A DNA stretch of 64,000 nucleotides from an uncultured Roseovarius sp. Lineage in GTDB: Bacteria > Pseudomonadota > Alphaproteobacteria > Rhodobacterales > Rhodobacteraceae. Below the pieces are notes generated by a model. That model searched no databases. It saw only the letters and a program-made list of their open reading frames with translations, and was not told where the DNA came from. Position numbers and translations under genes: made by a program. Positions 43,968 through 54,111 of this stretch are shown in pieces. Positions within the stretch are counted from its first letter, which is position 1. Each line of letters starts with the position of its first letter. The stretch spans positions 186,001 to 250,000 of the forward strand of contig NZ_CANLER010000006.1 in NCBI RefSeq assembly GCF_947489715.1. Reading direction: 5' to 3'.

Positions 43968-45569
43968 TCAGAACAGAAAATCGTCTGCTCCCAACTGGCC
44001 GCGCCAGACGCCGGAAAGCAAGATGGAGTCACCCCCGCCCGTGTCAATCAACACGCCGCCGGCGGTGTTCGTCGCCGCCGCCGTGACATCGGCAAAATCG
44101 TTCAGCGCGCTGACCCCGCGCAGGTCAATGAATTCAAGCGCACTGCCGGTGAAAAAATCCGCGATCCGATCATTGCCGTGACCATCGGCAAAGACAAACG
44201 TATCGGCAAACTCATTGCCTGCCAGTACATCGTTACCGGCCCCGCCCTCCAGCGTGTCGCGGCGATTGCCACCTCGCAGCAGGTCGTTGCCGCTGCCACC
44301 CTCCAGCGTGTCCTCGCCATCATGACCGCTCAACGTGTCGTTGCCGGACATGCCCCGCAGCAGATCATTGCCCACATCGCCGGCCAGACGGTCATTCCCG
44401 GTACCGCCGTTCAGCGTATCATTGCCGGATTTGCCATTCAGCCGATCATGCCCGCCCTCGCCCGACAACATGTCATTTCCACCCTGGCCGATAAAGCGCT
44501 CACTGACATTGCTGCCCTCGAACCGGTCGTTGCCGCTGCCGCCGATCACCCGTTCAACGCTGATCAGACGGTCGCCTTCCCCCTGCCCACCCGAAACCCT
44601 AGAAGAATCCGACAGATCAAACACGATCGCCGCCTTCGAACGGCTGTAATCGGCGGTATCAAGCCCGCTGCCGCCGTTCATGACATCCGCACCAGAGCCG
44701 CCGATCAAAACGTCATTCCCGGTGCCGCCATTCAGGCGGTCCGCCTGAGCGCCGCCAAACAAACTGTCCGCACCGCTGACACCGCTCAACACATCGGCAC
44801 CGTCGTCGCCAACCAACCGGTCACTCCCGCTGCCACCAACCAGAGTATCCGCACCAGCATTGCCTTTCAGAACGTCAGCCCCTCCATTTCCGTTCAGCTT
44901 CTCGTCACTATTGGATCCGAAAATAACGTTTCTGCGCACCGTGCCGTTCACGATAAGACCATCCACACCGGTGAGAATTCTAAACGTCCCACTACCTTCT
45001 AGATTATAAACCGGGTCGATATTATCCTGGGCGCCATAAATCCGCTTGATGCCGTTGATGTCATCTCTGCCCAACCGGGATGCCGAGATGTTTGCTGTCA
45101 TCACGGTGTCGGAAGAACTGTGCCCCAGACCCAAGGCATGACCCAGTTCATGCAACACAAGGCCCCGAAACTGTTCGCGATCGGTATTGAAAGATTTGGA
45201 TGTGTCCAACAGCACATCTCCGGCAATGCCTGAATTGCCATTGGTTGGAAAAAAGGCATAGCCGATTATGCGTCCGGGAATCTCGCCAAAGAAAATACGG
45301 ATGTCAGGCGCTGATGACGCTCCGGCTGCCCCGCCTTTATCCTCTAGCTGAATGAACTCGATATTGCCGTGGCGCGACCATTCGTCAAAGGCGTCCCGGA
45401 TCACCTTGCGATAATCAAACTTAAGAAAACTCTCGCCCCGCACCGAGGATCCGCCAACGCCGGGAAAACGTGCGACGCTCTCGCCCGCGCCCGCAAGGCT
45501 CCACGTGACAACACCGCCGCTGGTCCCAAGCGCGCCTTGCCCCCATTTGGTTCCGATAATGTTTGGCAT
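43968..45569 (-). CDS. Serralysin-like M10 metalloprotease with RTX repeats (paralogue 2)
   Basis: A ~533-residue secreted zinc protease. The zinc motif is LVLHELGHALGLGH, with TVMTAN as Met-turn. The RTX region is longer than in paralogue 1 (about 12-15 GGxGxDxL units, some interrupted by GGxDTADYSRSKAAIVFDL). The C-terminus ends in LGADDFLF, typical of a type I secretion signal. ATG at 45569 has GGAG 8 bp upstream and gives MPNIIGTKWG, matching the paralogues; an upstream start at 45608 is not supported. Confidence 0.9.
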   Translation of the reverse strand: MPNIIGTKWGQGALGTSGGVVTWSLAGAGESVARFPGVGGSSVRGESFLKFDYRKVIRDAFDEWSRHGNIEFIQLEDKGGAAGASSAPDIRIFFGEIPGRIIGYAFFPTNGNSGIAGDVLLDTSKSFNTDREQFRGLVLHELGHALGLGHSSSDTVMTANISASRLGRDDINGIKRIYGAQDNIDPVYNLEGSGTFRILTGVDGLIVNGTVRRNVIFGSNSDEKLNGNGGADVLKGNAGADTLVGGSGSDRLVGDDGADVLSGVSGADSLFGGAQADRLNGGTGNDVLIGGSGADVMNGGSGLDTADYSRSKAAIVFDLSDSSRVSGGQGEGDRLISVERVIGGSGNDRFEGSNVSERFIGQGGNDMLSGEGGHDRLNGKSGNDTLNGGTGNDRLAGDVGNDLLRGMSGNDTLSGHDGEDTLEGGSGNDLLRGGNRRDTLEGGAGNDVLAGNEFADTFVFADGHGNDRIADFFTGSALEFIDLRGVSALNDFADVTAAATNTAGGVLIDTGGGDSILLSGVWRGQLGADDFLF

Positions 45570-45698
45570 TCCATCCACTCCAAACCCGGTGAGTGGATGG
45601 TATAGCATTTACGATATGCGCGCTAGAATTAGCCTTGGGCCTGGACAGGTTTCAGTGCTTTGGCCGGTCTCGCGCCCCGCATAGGGATCGGGGACAGC

Positions 45699-47207
45699 TT
45701 AGAAAAGAAAGTCGTCGGCCGCCAACTGGCCGCGCCAGACACCTGACAGCAGAATGGAATCGCCCCCGCCCGTATCAATCAGCACGCCGCCTGCGGTGTT
45801 CGTCGCCGCGGCCGTGACATCGGCAAAATCGTTCAGCGCGCTGACCCCGCGCAGGTCGATCACCTCGAACGTGCCGGCGGTGTTAAAATCCACGATCCGG
45901 TCGTCACCATGACCATCGGCAAAGATGAAAGTATCGGCGAATTCGTTGCCTTCCAGCACGTCGTCGCCGGTCCCGCCTTCCAGCGTATCGCGCCGGTTTC
46001 CGCCGCGCAGCAGATCGTCGCCATCGCCGCCTTCCAGCGTATCCTCACCGCCCTGACCGCTCAGCGTGTCGTTGCCGGTCTCACCCTGCAACAGGTCATT
46101 GCCAAAATCTCCGGCCAGACGGTCATTCCCGCTGCCGCCGTTCAGCGTATCACTGCCGGTCTGGCCGTTCAGCCGGTCATGACCACCACCGCCCGACAGG
46201 ATATCGCCACCAGCCCCACCGATGAACCGCTCGTTGGCGCCACTGCCCTCGAGCGTGTCGTTGCCACTACCACTGATGACGCGCTCGATGCTGATCAGAC
46301 GATCACCTTCCGCCTGTCCGCCCGAGGCCCGGGAGGAGCTTGCCAGATCGAACGAGATCGCCGCCTTCGACCGGCTGTAATCCACCGTATCAAGCCCCCC
46401 GCCGCCGTTCAGAATATCCGCACCGGTTCCCCCGATCAGAACGTCATTCCCACTGCCGCCACGCAGATCATCGGCACCTGTGCCGCCTATCAAGCGGTCG
46501 GAATGGCCACCGCCATCCATCGTGTCAGGCCCTACGGTTCCAATGATGGTGTTTTTGAATCCGTTGCCCTTTGCAACCAGATCGTTGTCTACAGCGCGCA
46601 TCCTGTGAACGCCGCCACCTTTGATCGCCAGGATCGGCTCAACATCGGGATCGCCATAGATCTGGCGAATTCCATTACGGTCATCCCGTTGCAACGTGGT
46701 AAGATCCAGAAACGATGTCATTATCGAGTTTCTTTCCACATGCCCCAGACCTAGGGCGTGGCCGATCTCATGCAGGACAAGCCCCTTGAACATCGTACGG
46801 TCGTAATTGTACTCGGAACGCACATCCAGCAGGATGTCCCCGGCAATGGGGTGGCTGCCGAACGGGTAGAAACCCTGGCCAAGCGTATTTCCCGGAATAT
46901 GCCCAAAAAAGAAACTGATATCGCCGCCACCGCTGAATCCCGCGCCTGCGCCCTGATCGGGAACCTGGCGGAACTTGATATCTGCGTATTTCGACCACTC
47001 GGCCAGCGCATCGGCGATAACGGCCTTGAAATTGAAATTCAGAAAGCTTCTGCCCTCAACCGAGCGCCAGAGGTTACCGTTGCCGTCGACCGGTGACTTA
47101 TAGAAATCATAAATATATCTGTTTGCGCCCGCGACGCTCCAGGTGACCGTTCCGCCCGAGGTCCCAAGCGCGGAACTTCCCCATTTGTATCCTGATATAT
47201 TAGGCAA
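45699..47207 (-). CDS. Serralysin-like M10 metalloprotease with RTX repeats (paralogue 3)
   Basis: A ~502-residue secreted zinc protease. The zinc motif is LVLHEIGHALGLGH, the Met-turn NSIMTS. The RTX part and the last ~50 residues (from IDLRGVSALNDFADV) are almost identical to paralogue 2, also at DNA level, pointing to recent duplication or gene conversion. It ends in LAADDFLF. TTG at 47207 with GGAG 8 bp upstream is the preferred start by alignment with the paralogues; GTG at 47216 is an alternative. It diverges from gatB. Confidence 0.88.
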   Translation of the reverse strand: MPNISGYKWGSSALGTSGGTVTWSVAGANRYIYDFYKSPVDGNGNLWRSVEGRSFLNFNFKAVIADALAEWSKYADIKFRQVPDQGAGAGFSGGGDISFFFGHIPGNTLGQGFYPFGSHPIAGDILLDVRSEYNYDRTMFKGLVLHEIGHALGLGHVERNSIMTSFLDLTTLQRDDRNGIRQIYGDPDVEPILAIKGGGVHRMRAVDNDLVAKGNGFKNTIIGTVGPDTMDGGGHSDRLIGGTGADDLRGGSGNDVLIGGTGADILNGGGGLDTVDYSRSKAAISFDLASSSRASGGQAEGDRLISIERVISGSGNDTLEGSGANERFIGGAGGDILSGGGGHDRLNGQTGSDTLNGGSGNDRLAGDFGNDLLQGETGNDTLSGQGGEDTLEGGDGDDLLRGGNRRDTLEGGTGDDVLEGNEFADTFIFADGHGDDRIVDFNTAGTFEVIDLRGVSALNDFADVTAAATNTAGGVLIDTGGGDSILLSGVWRGQLAADDFLF

Positions 47208-47366
47208 CTCGTACACTCCGTTTTGTCGTACAGAGGGAATATTTAAATGTGTATCGGAACGCCAGTCCAATTCGCGCAAAACGGGTGGAAACAGCGTGTT
47301 TCGCCCCCTTGCCCGCACCCTGCCACTGGCTTAAAAGCTGCAGGCGATCAATCAAAAGGCTGCCCC

Positions 47367-48878
47367 ATGCTTGACCTGACCTATGAAAGCCCGAAACCCC
47401 GTGTCATCGCCGGTGCCAAGCATGATTGGGAACTGGTAATCGGCATGGAAGTGCATGCTCAGGTCTCCTCGAATGCCAAGCTGTTTTCCGGCGCCTCCAC
47501 GCGCTTCGGGGCCGAGCCGAACTCAAATGTCGCATTCGTCGACGCCGCCATGCCCGGCATGTTGCCGGTGATCAATGAATATTGTGTTGAACAGGCTGTG
47601 CGCACCGGTCTTGGCCTGAAGGCCGAAATCAACCTGAAATCCGCCTTTGACCGCAAGAATTACTTCTATCCCGACCTGCCGCAGGGCTATCAGATTTCCC
47701 AGCTTTATGAACCGCTGGTGGGCGAAGGCGAAATTCTGGTGGATATGGAATCGGGCATCGCTCGTCTGGTCCGGGTCGAGCGTATTCACATGGAACAGGA
47801 CGCCGGCAAATCCATCCACGACATGGACCCGAACATGTCATTCGTCGATCTCAACCGCACCGGCGTGGCGCTGATGGAAATCGTCAGCCGCCCCGACATC
47901 CGCGGCCCGGAAGAGGCCGCCGCCTATGTCACCAAGCTGCGCCAGATCCTGCGCTACCTAGGCACCTGTGACGGCAACATGCAAAACGGCAACCTGCGCG
48001 CTGACGTGAACGTCTCGATCTGTCAGGCCGGCCAGTACGAGAAATACCGCGAGAGCGGTGATTTCTCGCATCTGGGCACCCGCTGCGAAATCAAGAACAT
48101 GAACTCCATGCGGTTCATTCAGGCCGCCATCGAATACGAGGCGCGTCGCCAGATCGGCATTGTCGAAGGCGGCGGAAAAGTGGTGCAGGAAACCCGGCTT
48201 TACGATCCGGACAAGAATGAAACCCGTTCGATGCGGTCAAAGGAAGAGGCGCATGACTACCGCTATTTCCCCGACCCCGATCTGCTGCCGCTGGAGATCG
48301 AACAGGCATGGGTCGATGACATCGCTGCCTCCCTGCCCGAGCTTCCGGATGAGAAAAAAGCGCGTTTCGTCACCGAATTCGGCCTCAGCGAATATGACGC
48401 CTCCGTTCTGACCGCCGACGTGGCCAATGCCGCCTATTTCGAGGCGGCCGCACAGGGCCGCGACGGCAAACTGACCGCCAACTGGGTCATCAACGAGCTT
48501 TTTGGCCGTTTGAAAAAAGACGATACCGATATCACCGCCAGCCCGGTCAGCCCGGCGCATCTGGGTGGGATCATTGATCTGATCGCCTCGGATGCCATCT
48601 CCGGCAAGATCGCCAAGGATGTCTTTGAAATCTGCTACACCACCGGGCGCGACCCGTCCGAGATTGTCGAAACCGAAGGCATGAAACAGGTCACCGATAC
48701 CGGCGCGATCGAAGCTGCCGTCGACCAGATCATCGCCGACAACCCTGCCCAGGTGGAAAAGGCGCAGGCCAATCCCAAACTCGCGGGCTGGTTCGTGGGT
48801 CAGGTGATGAAAGCCACCGGCGGCAAGGCCAACCCCAAGGCCGTCAACCAGATCGTCAGCGCCAAGCTGGGTCTCTGA
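47367..48878 (+). CDS. gatB: Aspartyl/glutamyl-tRNA amidotransferase subunit B
   Basis: A 503-residue GatB, which activates Glu-tRNA(Gln) and Asp-tRNA(Asn) for transamidation with ammonia from Gat[11 protein letters not shown] opens the cradle domain, and [19 protein letters not shown] and [18 protein letters not shown] are signatures. The C-terminal YqeY-like domain covers ~400-503. The ATG at 47367 matches family length; the longer open frame upstream is not conserved. gatA and gatC are not in the window. Confidence 0.96.
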   Translation: MLDLTYESPKPRVIAGAKHDWELVIGMEVHAQVSSNAKLFSGASTRFGAEPNSNVAFVDAAMPGMLPVINEYCVEQAVRTGLGLKAEINLKSAFDRKNYFYPDLPQGYQISQLYEPLVGEGEILVDMESGIARLVRVERIHMEQDAGKSIHDMDPNMSFVDLNRTGVALMEIVSRPDIRGPEEAAAYVTKLRQILRYLGTCDGNMQNGNLRADVNVSICQAGQYEKYRESGDFSHLGTRCEIKNMNSMRFIQAAIEYEARRQIGIVEGGGKVVQETRLYDPDKNETRSMRSKEEAHDYRYFPDPDLLPLEIEQAWVDDIAASLPELPDEKKARFVTEFGLSEYDASVLTADVANAAYFEAAAQGRDGKLTANWVINELFGRLKKDDTDITASPVSPAHLGGIIDLIASDAISGKIAKDVFEICYTTGRDPSEIVETEGMKQVTDTGAIEAAVDQIIADNPAQVEKAQANPKLAGWFVGQVMKATGGKANPKAVNQIVSAKLGL

Positions 48879-48935
48879 CAACTCGGGGATTGTGCGCGAC
48901 GCCGGACACCCGGCAGCCACCAACAACGCGCGGCA

Positions 48936-50288
48936 TCAATGGGCCGCGCGCACCGACCAGCCCCAGAACCGCGTCATCATCAGCACACCGGCCACTGCAA
49001 GCCCGATGGCCAGCCCCAGCCAGATGCCGACGCCGCCCATCCCCCAGATGAAGCCCAGGAAATAGCTGGTCGGTATCCCGATTAGCCAGTATCCGACAAA
49101 CGCGATCATCATCGGCACTTTGGTATCCTGCAATCCGCGCAACAAGCCCAGCGCCATGATCTGCGCCGCATCCACCAGTTGGAACAGCGCCGCCGCCGCC
49201 AGCAGACCGACCCCGATGGCGATGACGCCCGCGCGGTCCGGTTCATCCGGATGCATGAAAAGACCGATCAGGAATTCCGGTACCGTCAGGAATACGACGA
49301 CCGTCACGAGCGCCGTCAGAATGGACATCGCGATCACCACCTTGGCCCCATCGCGCAGCCCGCGATTGTCTTTGCGCTCGAACGCCTGTGCCGCCCGCAC
49401 CGTGGCCGCATTGGACAGCCCGATATGGATCATGAACACCGCCGAGGTTACCTGCAACGCCGCACCATGTGCCGCCAGCGGCAGCGTCCCTAGCCAGCCC
49501 ATCATCACCGATGACGCCGCGAACAAAGCCACCTCGGACAGATTGGTCAACCCGATCGGCCAGCCCAGGCGAAAGACCTGCGGCAATGCCTCCCAATCCG
49601 GGCGCCACAGCCGCTGGAAGAGGGCGAATTGCGGCGTGACCCACACCACATAGAGCACCAGCACGATCAACGACGCGGTACTGACCGTCAATGACGCGAT
49701 TGCCGCCCCGCGAATGCCAAGCTCAGGAAAGCCCCAATTGCCGAAAATCAGCAGGTAATTGACACCGATATTCAGAAAAACCGCCGCGACCGTAACCCAA
49801 AGCACGATCTGTGTCCGCTCCAGCGCCGCCAGAAAGGATTTCAGCACCATCACCAGCAGCGCGGGCAGGATCGACCAGCCCACGATGGTCAGGTAATCGG
49901 CTGCCAAAGCGGAGGTTTCCGGATCCTGCCGCAGGCCCAGAAACAGCGCTTCGGACCAGATCGTGAGCGGCAGGATTGCGACGCCGAAGATCACCGACGC
50001 CCACATGCCCATGCGCGTGACCCGGCGCACCTGCGTGTCGTCACCCGCTGAATTTGCCGCCGCCACCATCGGCATCACCGCAAAGGCAAAGCCCGATCCG
50101 ACGATGAACAAAACGAACCACAGGGTGCCGCCCAGAACCTCGGCCGCCAGCGCCTCGACCGAGTACCAGCCCAGCATCACCGCATCGCTCAACGTCACGG
50201 CAAACTGCGCCAGATGGCTGCCGATCAGGGGCAGGCCAAGGCTAAGGACACGCTTTGCGTGATGGAGATATCCCGAGGGCTGTTGCAT
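48936..50288 (-). CDS. MATE-family efflux transporter
   Basis: A 450-residue inner-membrane antiporter with twelve predicted helices in two halves (GLPLIGSHLAQFAVTLSDAVMLG and LGWPIGLTNLSEVALFAASSVMMGWLG mark the repeats). Family members export cationic drugs or metabolites with Na+ or H+. An 8-bp hairpin (48927-48950) overlaps its stop codon. It converges on gatB. Substrate not predictable. Confidence 0.92.
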   Translation of the reverse strand: MQQPSGYLHHAKRVLSLGLPLIGSHLAQFAVTLSDAVMLGWYSVEALAAEVLGGTLWFVLFIVGSGFAFAVMPMVAAANSAGDDTQVRRVTRMGMWASVIFGVAILPLTIWSEALFLGLRQDPETSALAADYLTIVGWSILPALLVMVLKSFLAALERTQIVLWVTVAAVFLNIGVNYLLIFGNWGFPELGIRGAAIASLTVSTASLIVLVLYVVWVTPQFALFQRLWRPDWEALPQVFRLGWPIGLTNLSEVALFAASSVMMGWLGTLPLAAHGAALQVTSAVFMIHIGLSNAATVRAAQAFERKDNRGLRDGAKVVIAMSILTALVTVVVFLTVPEFLIGLFMHPDEPDRAGVIAIGVGLLAAAALFQLVDAAQIMALGLLRGLQDTKVPMMIAFVGYWLIGIPTSYFLGFIWGMGGVGIWLGLAIGLAVAGVLMMTRFWGWSVRAAH

Positions 50289-50386
50289 GGCCCCGCACTA
50301 CGCCGGGGCCACAGCATTGGCAAGGCACAACAAGCCGCCTTTCGGCAAAGAGCGGCTTAGAAACACCGGTCAGTAAGGTAACGGAA

Positions 50387-51325
50387 TCACCGCTGTTTTC
50401 GCTGATCCGGATGTAGCGCCGTGCCAAGGATATGTTCAGACTGGTGCACCACGTGCTGCGCGGTGCTGACGATCTGCGGATCAGCCGGTTGCGCGATTTC
50501 AAAATCCTTGCCCGGATAGTCCAGTGAACTCAGGAAATGCAGCATACAGTTCAAGCGCGCGCGCTTCTTGTCGTTGGATTTGATCACCGTCCAGGGGGCA
50601 TCGGCGGTGTCAGTGTAAAAGAACATCGCCTCTTTTGCTTCGGTGTAATCATCCCATTTCCCAAGGCTCTGCTTGTCAATTGGGCTCAGCTTCCATTGCT
50701 TCAGCGGGTCGGTGGCGCGGCTGTCAAAGCGGCGTTTCTGCTCGTCCTGGGTGACCGAAAACCAGTATTTGTAAAGCCTGATCCCCGACCGCACCAGCAT
50801 CCGCTCCAACTCGGGCGTCTGACGCATAAATTCCAGATATTCAGTCGGCTCGCAAAATCCCATCACCCGCTCGACGCCGGCCCGGTTATACCAGGACCGG
50901 TCATAGAAAACCATTTCGCCCTTGGTGGGTAAGTGATTGACATATCGTTGGAAAAACCACTGCCCACGCTCTTCGTCGGTGGGTTTGTTCAGCGCCACCA
51001 CACGGGCCTGTCGCGGGTTGAGATGCTCGGTAAAGCGCTTGATCGTCCCCCCCTTGCCCGCCGCATCGCGCCCTTCAAACAGCAACACGAATTTCTGACC
51101 GGTCTCCTGCGCCCAGTGCTGAACCTTCAGCAGTTCGGCCTGAATCTTGGCCTTCTGTTCCTCATAAGGGCGACGACCCAGCTTGGTGTCATAAGGGTAT
51201 TTGCCGTTCTCAAATGCCTCGCGCAAACTTGCCACGGCTTCCGGTTCTGGCTGCGGTTCTGGCTGGGCCTCCGGCACCTTTGCTGCGGGGCTTGCTGAAT
51301 TGGATTTCACGGTGGTTTCTGTCAT
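50387..51325 (-). CDS. ppk2: Polyphosphate kinase 2 (class I PPK2)
   Basis: A 312-residue kinase that uses polyphosphate to phosphorylate nucleoside diphosphates, or the reverse. It has the Walker A FEGRDAAGKGGTIKRF (~100-115), Walker B MVFYDRSWYNRAGVERVMGF and lid region TQDEQKRRFDSR. A Pro/Glu-rich stretch (residues 15-32) precedes the core. GGAGG lies 6 bp before the ATG. Stand-alone gene. Confidence 0.94.
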   Translation of the reverse strand: MTETTVKSNSASPAAKVPEAQPEPQPEPEAVASLREAFENGKYPYDTKLGRRPYEEQKAKIQAELLKVQHWAQETGQKFVLLFEGRDAAGKGGTIKRFTEHLNPRQARVVALNKPTDEERGQWFFQRYVNHLPTKGEMVFYDRSWYNRAGVERVMGFCEPTEYLEFMRQTPELERMLVRSGIRLYKYWFSVTQDEQKRRFDSRATDPLKQWKLSPIDKQSLGKWDDYTEAKEAMFFYTDTADAPWTVIKSNDKKRARLNCMLHFLSSLDYPGKDFEIAQPADPQIVSTAQHVVHQSEHILGTALHPDQRKQR

Positions 51326-51521
51326 TTGGCGCCTCCTTCACTTGTCCACGCCCAAGGATAAGGCACCGGCAGGAATTTACCTTGATCAGGGTCAAACAAT
51401 GACCGCCTTCCACCTCCAGGATGCGCGGAACCTGCCGCCGTGCTGACTTCTTTGACCTCGATCAACGCAAGGTCAGGCCAAGATTGTCCAGATACGACTC
51501 CACAGCTCGGAGGAATGACTC

Positions 51522-52289
51522 ATGCCCGCGGATATGGTGACCGGTGCGGTCGTCTGGCACGATCTGCACACCCCAGACCCAGATGGCGCGCGCCGCTTTT
51601 TCAGTGCCCTTTTTGGCTGGTCATACTCCGTTGAACACAGCACCAATCTGGTCTGGACAGGCCGCGAAGCAGATTACGCGCTGATCGTTGCCGACGGCAC
51701 TGCGCATGGCGGGATTGTCGAAACCGGTCCTCAAAATCCAGCCCGATGGCTGGGCTTCGTTTCCGTCGATGATGTCGACCGCGCGACCGACCGGGCGATC
51801 ACATCTGGCGGCCATATCGAAAAGTCGCCCTTTGATGTTCCGGGCGTAGGCCGAAGCTCGGTCCTGAAAGACCCTGAAGGCGGCACGATTTGTCCCTTCA
51901 AGGCAAGCCACGCCTACGCACCCGCCACCAGTGTTTTTGCCAGCAACCTGTTGCACGGCGAAAATGCGGCAAACACCAAGGAGTTCTACAAGGTCGTGTG
52001 CCACTGGCAGGTCGCGACACCAAGCACCAAGACGCAAACAGGCGTCTTGAAATTTCAAACGGCTCAGGGGGCGTTGGCCGCCCTGGTCCTGCCCCGCCGG
52101 ATCACGGCAATTGCCGAAGCCGGGTGGGTACCGCTTATTGCCTCGTCCGATGTCGAGGCATCAATAGCGAAGGCCATGACCCTGGGCGCACGCCCCGTCC
52201 TGCCTTGCACAAGGGTCAAAAATATCGGGGATGTCGCGGCGATGCTGGACCCATGCGGGGCCGCCTTTGGCATATTGTGTGCACTCTAG
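51522..52289 (+). CDS. Tandem VOC (glyoxalase-like) protein
   Basis: A 255-residue protein with two vicinal-oxygen-chelate modules: residues 1-~125 (VVWHDLHTPDPDGARRFFSALFGWSYS, LGFVSVDDVDRATDRAI) and ~133-255 (VFASNLLHGENAANTKEFYKVVCHW). The family includes glyoxalases, dioxygenases and resistance proteins. Metal-ligand pairs are only partly visible, so function is open. GGAGG lies 8 bp before the ATG. It diverges from ppk2. Confidence 0.85.
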   Translation: MPADMVTGAVVWHDLHTPDPDGARRFFSALFGWSYSVEHSTNLVWTGREADYALIVADGTAHGGIVETGPQNPARWLGFVSVDDVDRATDRAITSGGHIEKSPFDVPGVGRSSVLKDPEGGTICPFKASHAYAPATSVFASNLLHGENAANTKEFYKVVCHWQVATPSTKTQTGVLKFQTAQGALAALVLPRRITAIAEAGWVPLIASSDVEASIAKAMTLGARPVLPCTRVKNIGDVAAMLDPCGAAFGILCAL

Positions 52290-52319
52290 GCACCGCGCTT
52301 GCCGATCAGCTTGTAGAAA

Positions 52320-52631
52320 TCAATGCGTCCAGGCACCACGACGATTGGTGGCGAAATTTTCACCATACCCGCCGGGACGGATATTGGGTTTGCGCAACTT
52401 GGGATCCTGCACCACGGCATCGATGCCATTTTCTTCGGCATATTCCAGCGCCGCCTCTTTCGAAGAGAAACGCAACCGAACCTGCGCCTGCATGTCCGAT
52501 GACGATGTCCATCCCATCAGCGGATCAACACTGCGCGCCTCATCCGCTGCATATTCCAGCACCCAGTGCTTGGACTTGGCTGTTCCGGACTGCATGGCAT
52601 TTCGGGCTGGCTTGTAGATGCGGGCGGGCAT
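52320..52631 (-). CDS. NDUFS4-like ETC complex I accessory subunit
   Basis: A 103-residue protein of the NDUFS4 family: [39 protein letters not shown] and [13 protein letters not shown] are the family blocks. Such proteins are accessory subunits of alphaproteobacterial and mitochondrial complex I. AGGAG is 8 bp before the ATG at 52631. No nuo genes are nearby, which is usual for this gene. Confidence 0.92.
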   Translation of the reverse strand: MPARIYKPARNAMQSGTAKSKHWVLEYAADEARSVDPLMGWTSSSDMQAQVRLRFSSKEAALEYAEENGIDAVVQDPKLRKPNIRPGGYGENFATNRRGAWTH

Positions 52632-52721
52632 GGGCAATTCTCCTGAATTCCCTTGTGTTATCCCAAAATCAACTCAGCGCGGCAAGTGGACAAATGATAC
52701 CAATTGATCGCAATCCCCGGA

Positions 52722-53870
52722 TTATCGCTTCAAACCCAGGGCCTGGCCCAAATACTTCCAGGGAAAGCGCCGCGCATGATCGCGTTCAAATTCCAGTTGA
52801 TCCCGTTTGGCGATCAGTTGATCAACTTTGGTGTTGGGCACTGTCCCCATCTCGATAAAGGATTGCGCCGCGCAAAACTGGAAAAGCGTAGAGATTGCCA
52901 TATCCGGGTCGGACGCATAGTCGTAATCGAACCCGTGCGACGCAAGAAACGACCCTATTTTTGCAATGGCCGCAGGGTCGATATCATCCAGATAGGCGAC
53001 CACATCCTTGTCTGTCGGGAAAGACAGATCATAGTTGACGCCAAGCTCGTCTTTGAGAAATATGTAATCGTCCTTGTCGACCACCACCCCAAACATCGCA
53101 TGATCAAGCTTCCCGTCCTTGTCGAAAATTTCCGACAGGTGGAAAAAGAAATTGAGATGTGCCTGAAATACTGCCCCACCACCGGCGCGATACGGGTAAA
53201 GACAATTGTGCCGGTAGAGGATCTTGGTCGCCTGTTCCGATAGCGACTTGTTGACATGAGTTCCGTCAACACAAAGCTGGCCCCTGTCGACACCGATCAG
53301 ATCACAGAAAAACGAAATGATATCACCGCCATGCTGGCGCTTATCCTCGTATTTCACGACACGGACATTATCCGTTCCGAAGACATTCGCCAGCCTTACA
53401 TACCGGCCGCGAATGTCCCGGTTGCCCGTATGGAACGGATCTGTCTCCCCGTATTTCAGCACTTCCTGATACACACTGGCTTGCCAGTTCAGTGGCTCGC
53501 GCACAAACATCAGCACGTTGATTTCATCCGCCGCACGCAGCAAATGTTCGCGCAATGCGGCCAACGAATGCTCCGGAAAGGCTGAAACCTCCTCGCCCGA
53601 CAGGATCAACTGCTGCAGGTCGCCCTCAAGGGCCTGATCAAGCCTTTGGACCAGTCGCAGGGCCTCCGCCTGCATCTCAGCTTCGGACAGGCCCATACGC
53701 TTCTGATGATCCGCCGCAAGATCGCGATCAAAGATGATCTGAAGCGGGATACTGTGATTGCAATCGCCCAGATCCGCATAACGCGTCATCCCATCGTCAT
53801 AGCCGTCGAACGCTTCCTGTATCGCCGACGACCCCGTCTTGTGGATGCCAACATGTAAGACACATTTCAT
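52722..53870 (-). CDS. Sulfotransferase-like protein
   Basis: A 382-residue cytoplasmic protein. It opens with CVLHVGIHKTGSSAIQ, the 5'-phosphosulfate loop of PAPS-dependent sulfotransferases, and has FVREPLNWQASVYQEV, the 3'-phosphate-binding motif. The C-terminal ~50 residues form a charged helix (AKRDQLEFERDHARR). Relatives act on surface glycans or remain uncharacterised. No glycan genes are next to it, so the acceptor is unknown. Confidence 0.82.
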   Translation of the reverse strand: MKCVLHVGIHKTGSSAIQEAFDGYDDGMTRYADLGDCNHSIPLQIIFDRDLAADHQKRMGLSEAEMQAEALRLVQRLDQALEGDLQQLILSGEEVSAFPEHSLAALREHLLRAADEINVLMFVREPLNWQASVYQEVLKYGETDPFHTGNRDIRGRYVRLANVFGTDNVRVVKYEDKRQHGGDIISFFCDLIGVDRGQLCVDGTHVNKSLSEQATKILYRHNCLYPYRAGGGAVFQAHLNFFFHLSEIFDKDGKLDHAMFGVVVDKDDYIFLKDELGVNYDLSFPTDKDVVAYLDDIDPAAIAKIGSFLASHGFDYDYASDPDMAISTLFQFCAAQSFIEMGTVPNTKVDQLIAKRDQLEFERDHARRFPWKYLGQALGLKR

Positions 53871-54111
53871 CTGTCAGTCTTTCATCTTTGCCGCCATGGA
53901 CGAAAGCAGCCCGAGTTCAAACGCGTTATCCGGGAATCAGCGCTGCACGGCAAGATGCCAGTTGGCGGCGATAATCCCATGACGCGACCCGACCTGCGCG
54001 ATCCTATCCTGACAGTTAATGTCATCAGGCACCTAGAATTTGCCCCGGACAACCCGGGGGGCTTGAAGTCAGCGCGCAAGCGATCAAATGTGGCACAAAG
54101 GATCGCACCCC

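Noticed and set aside
44178..45002. Plus-strand open frame opposite the RTX repeats, and a similar one at 45909-46754
   Set aside because: Both mirror the repetitive RTX coding on the minus strand; the repeated Val/Ile/Ala/Gln pattern is an artefact of the nonapeptide repeats.
48927..48950. 8-bp GC-rich hairpin considered as a terminator between gatB and the MATE gene
   Set aside because: No T-run on either side, and the stop codon of the MATE gene lies inside the loop; it may have some effect but is not a standard terminator.
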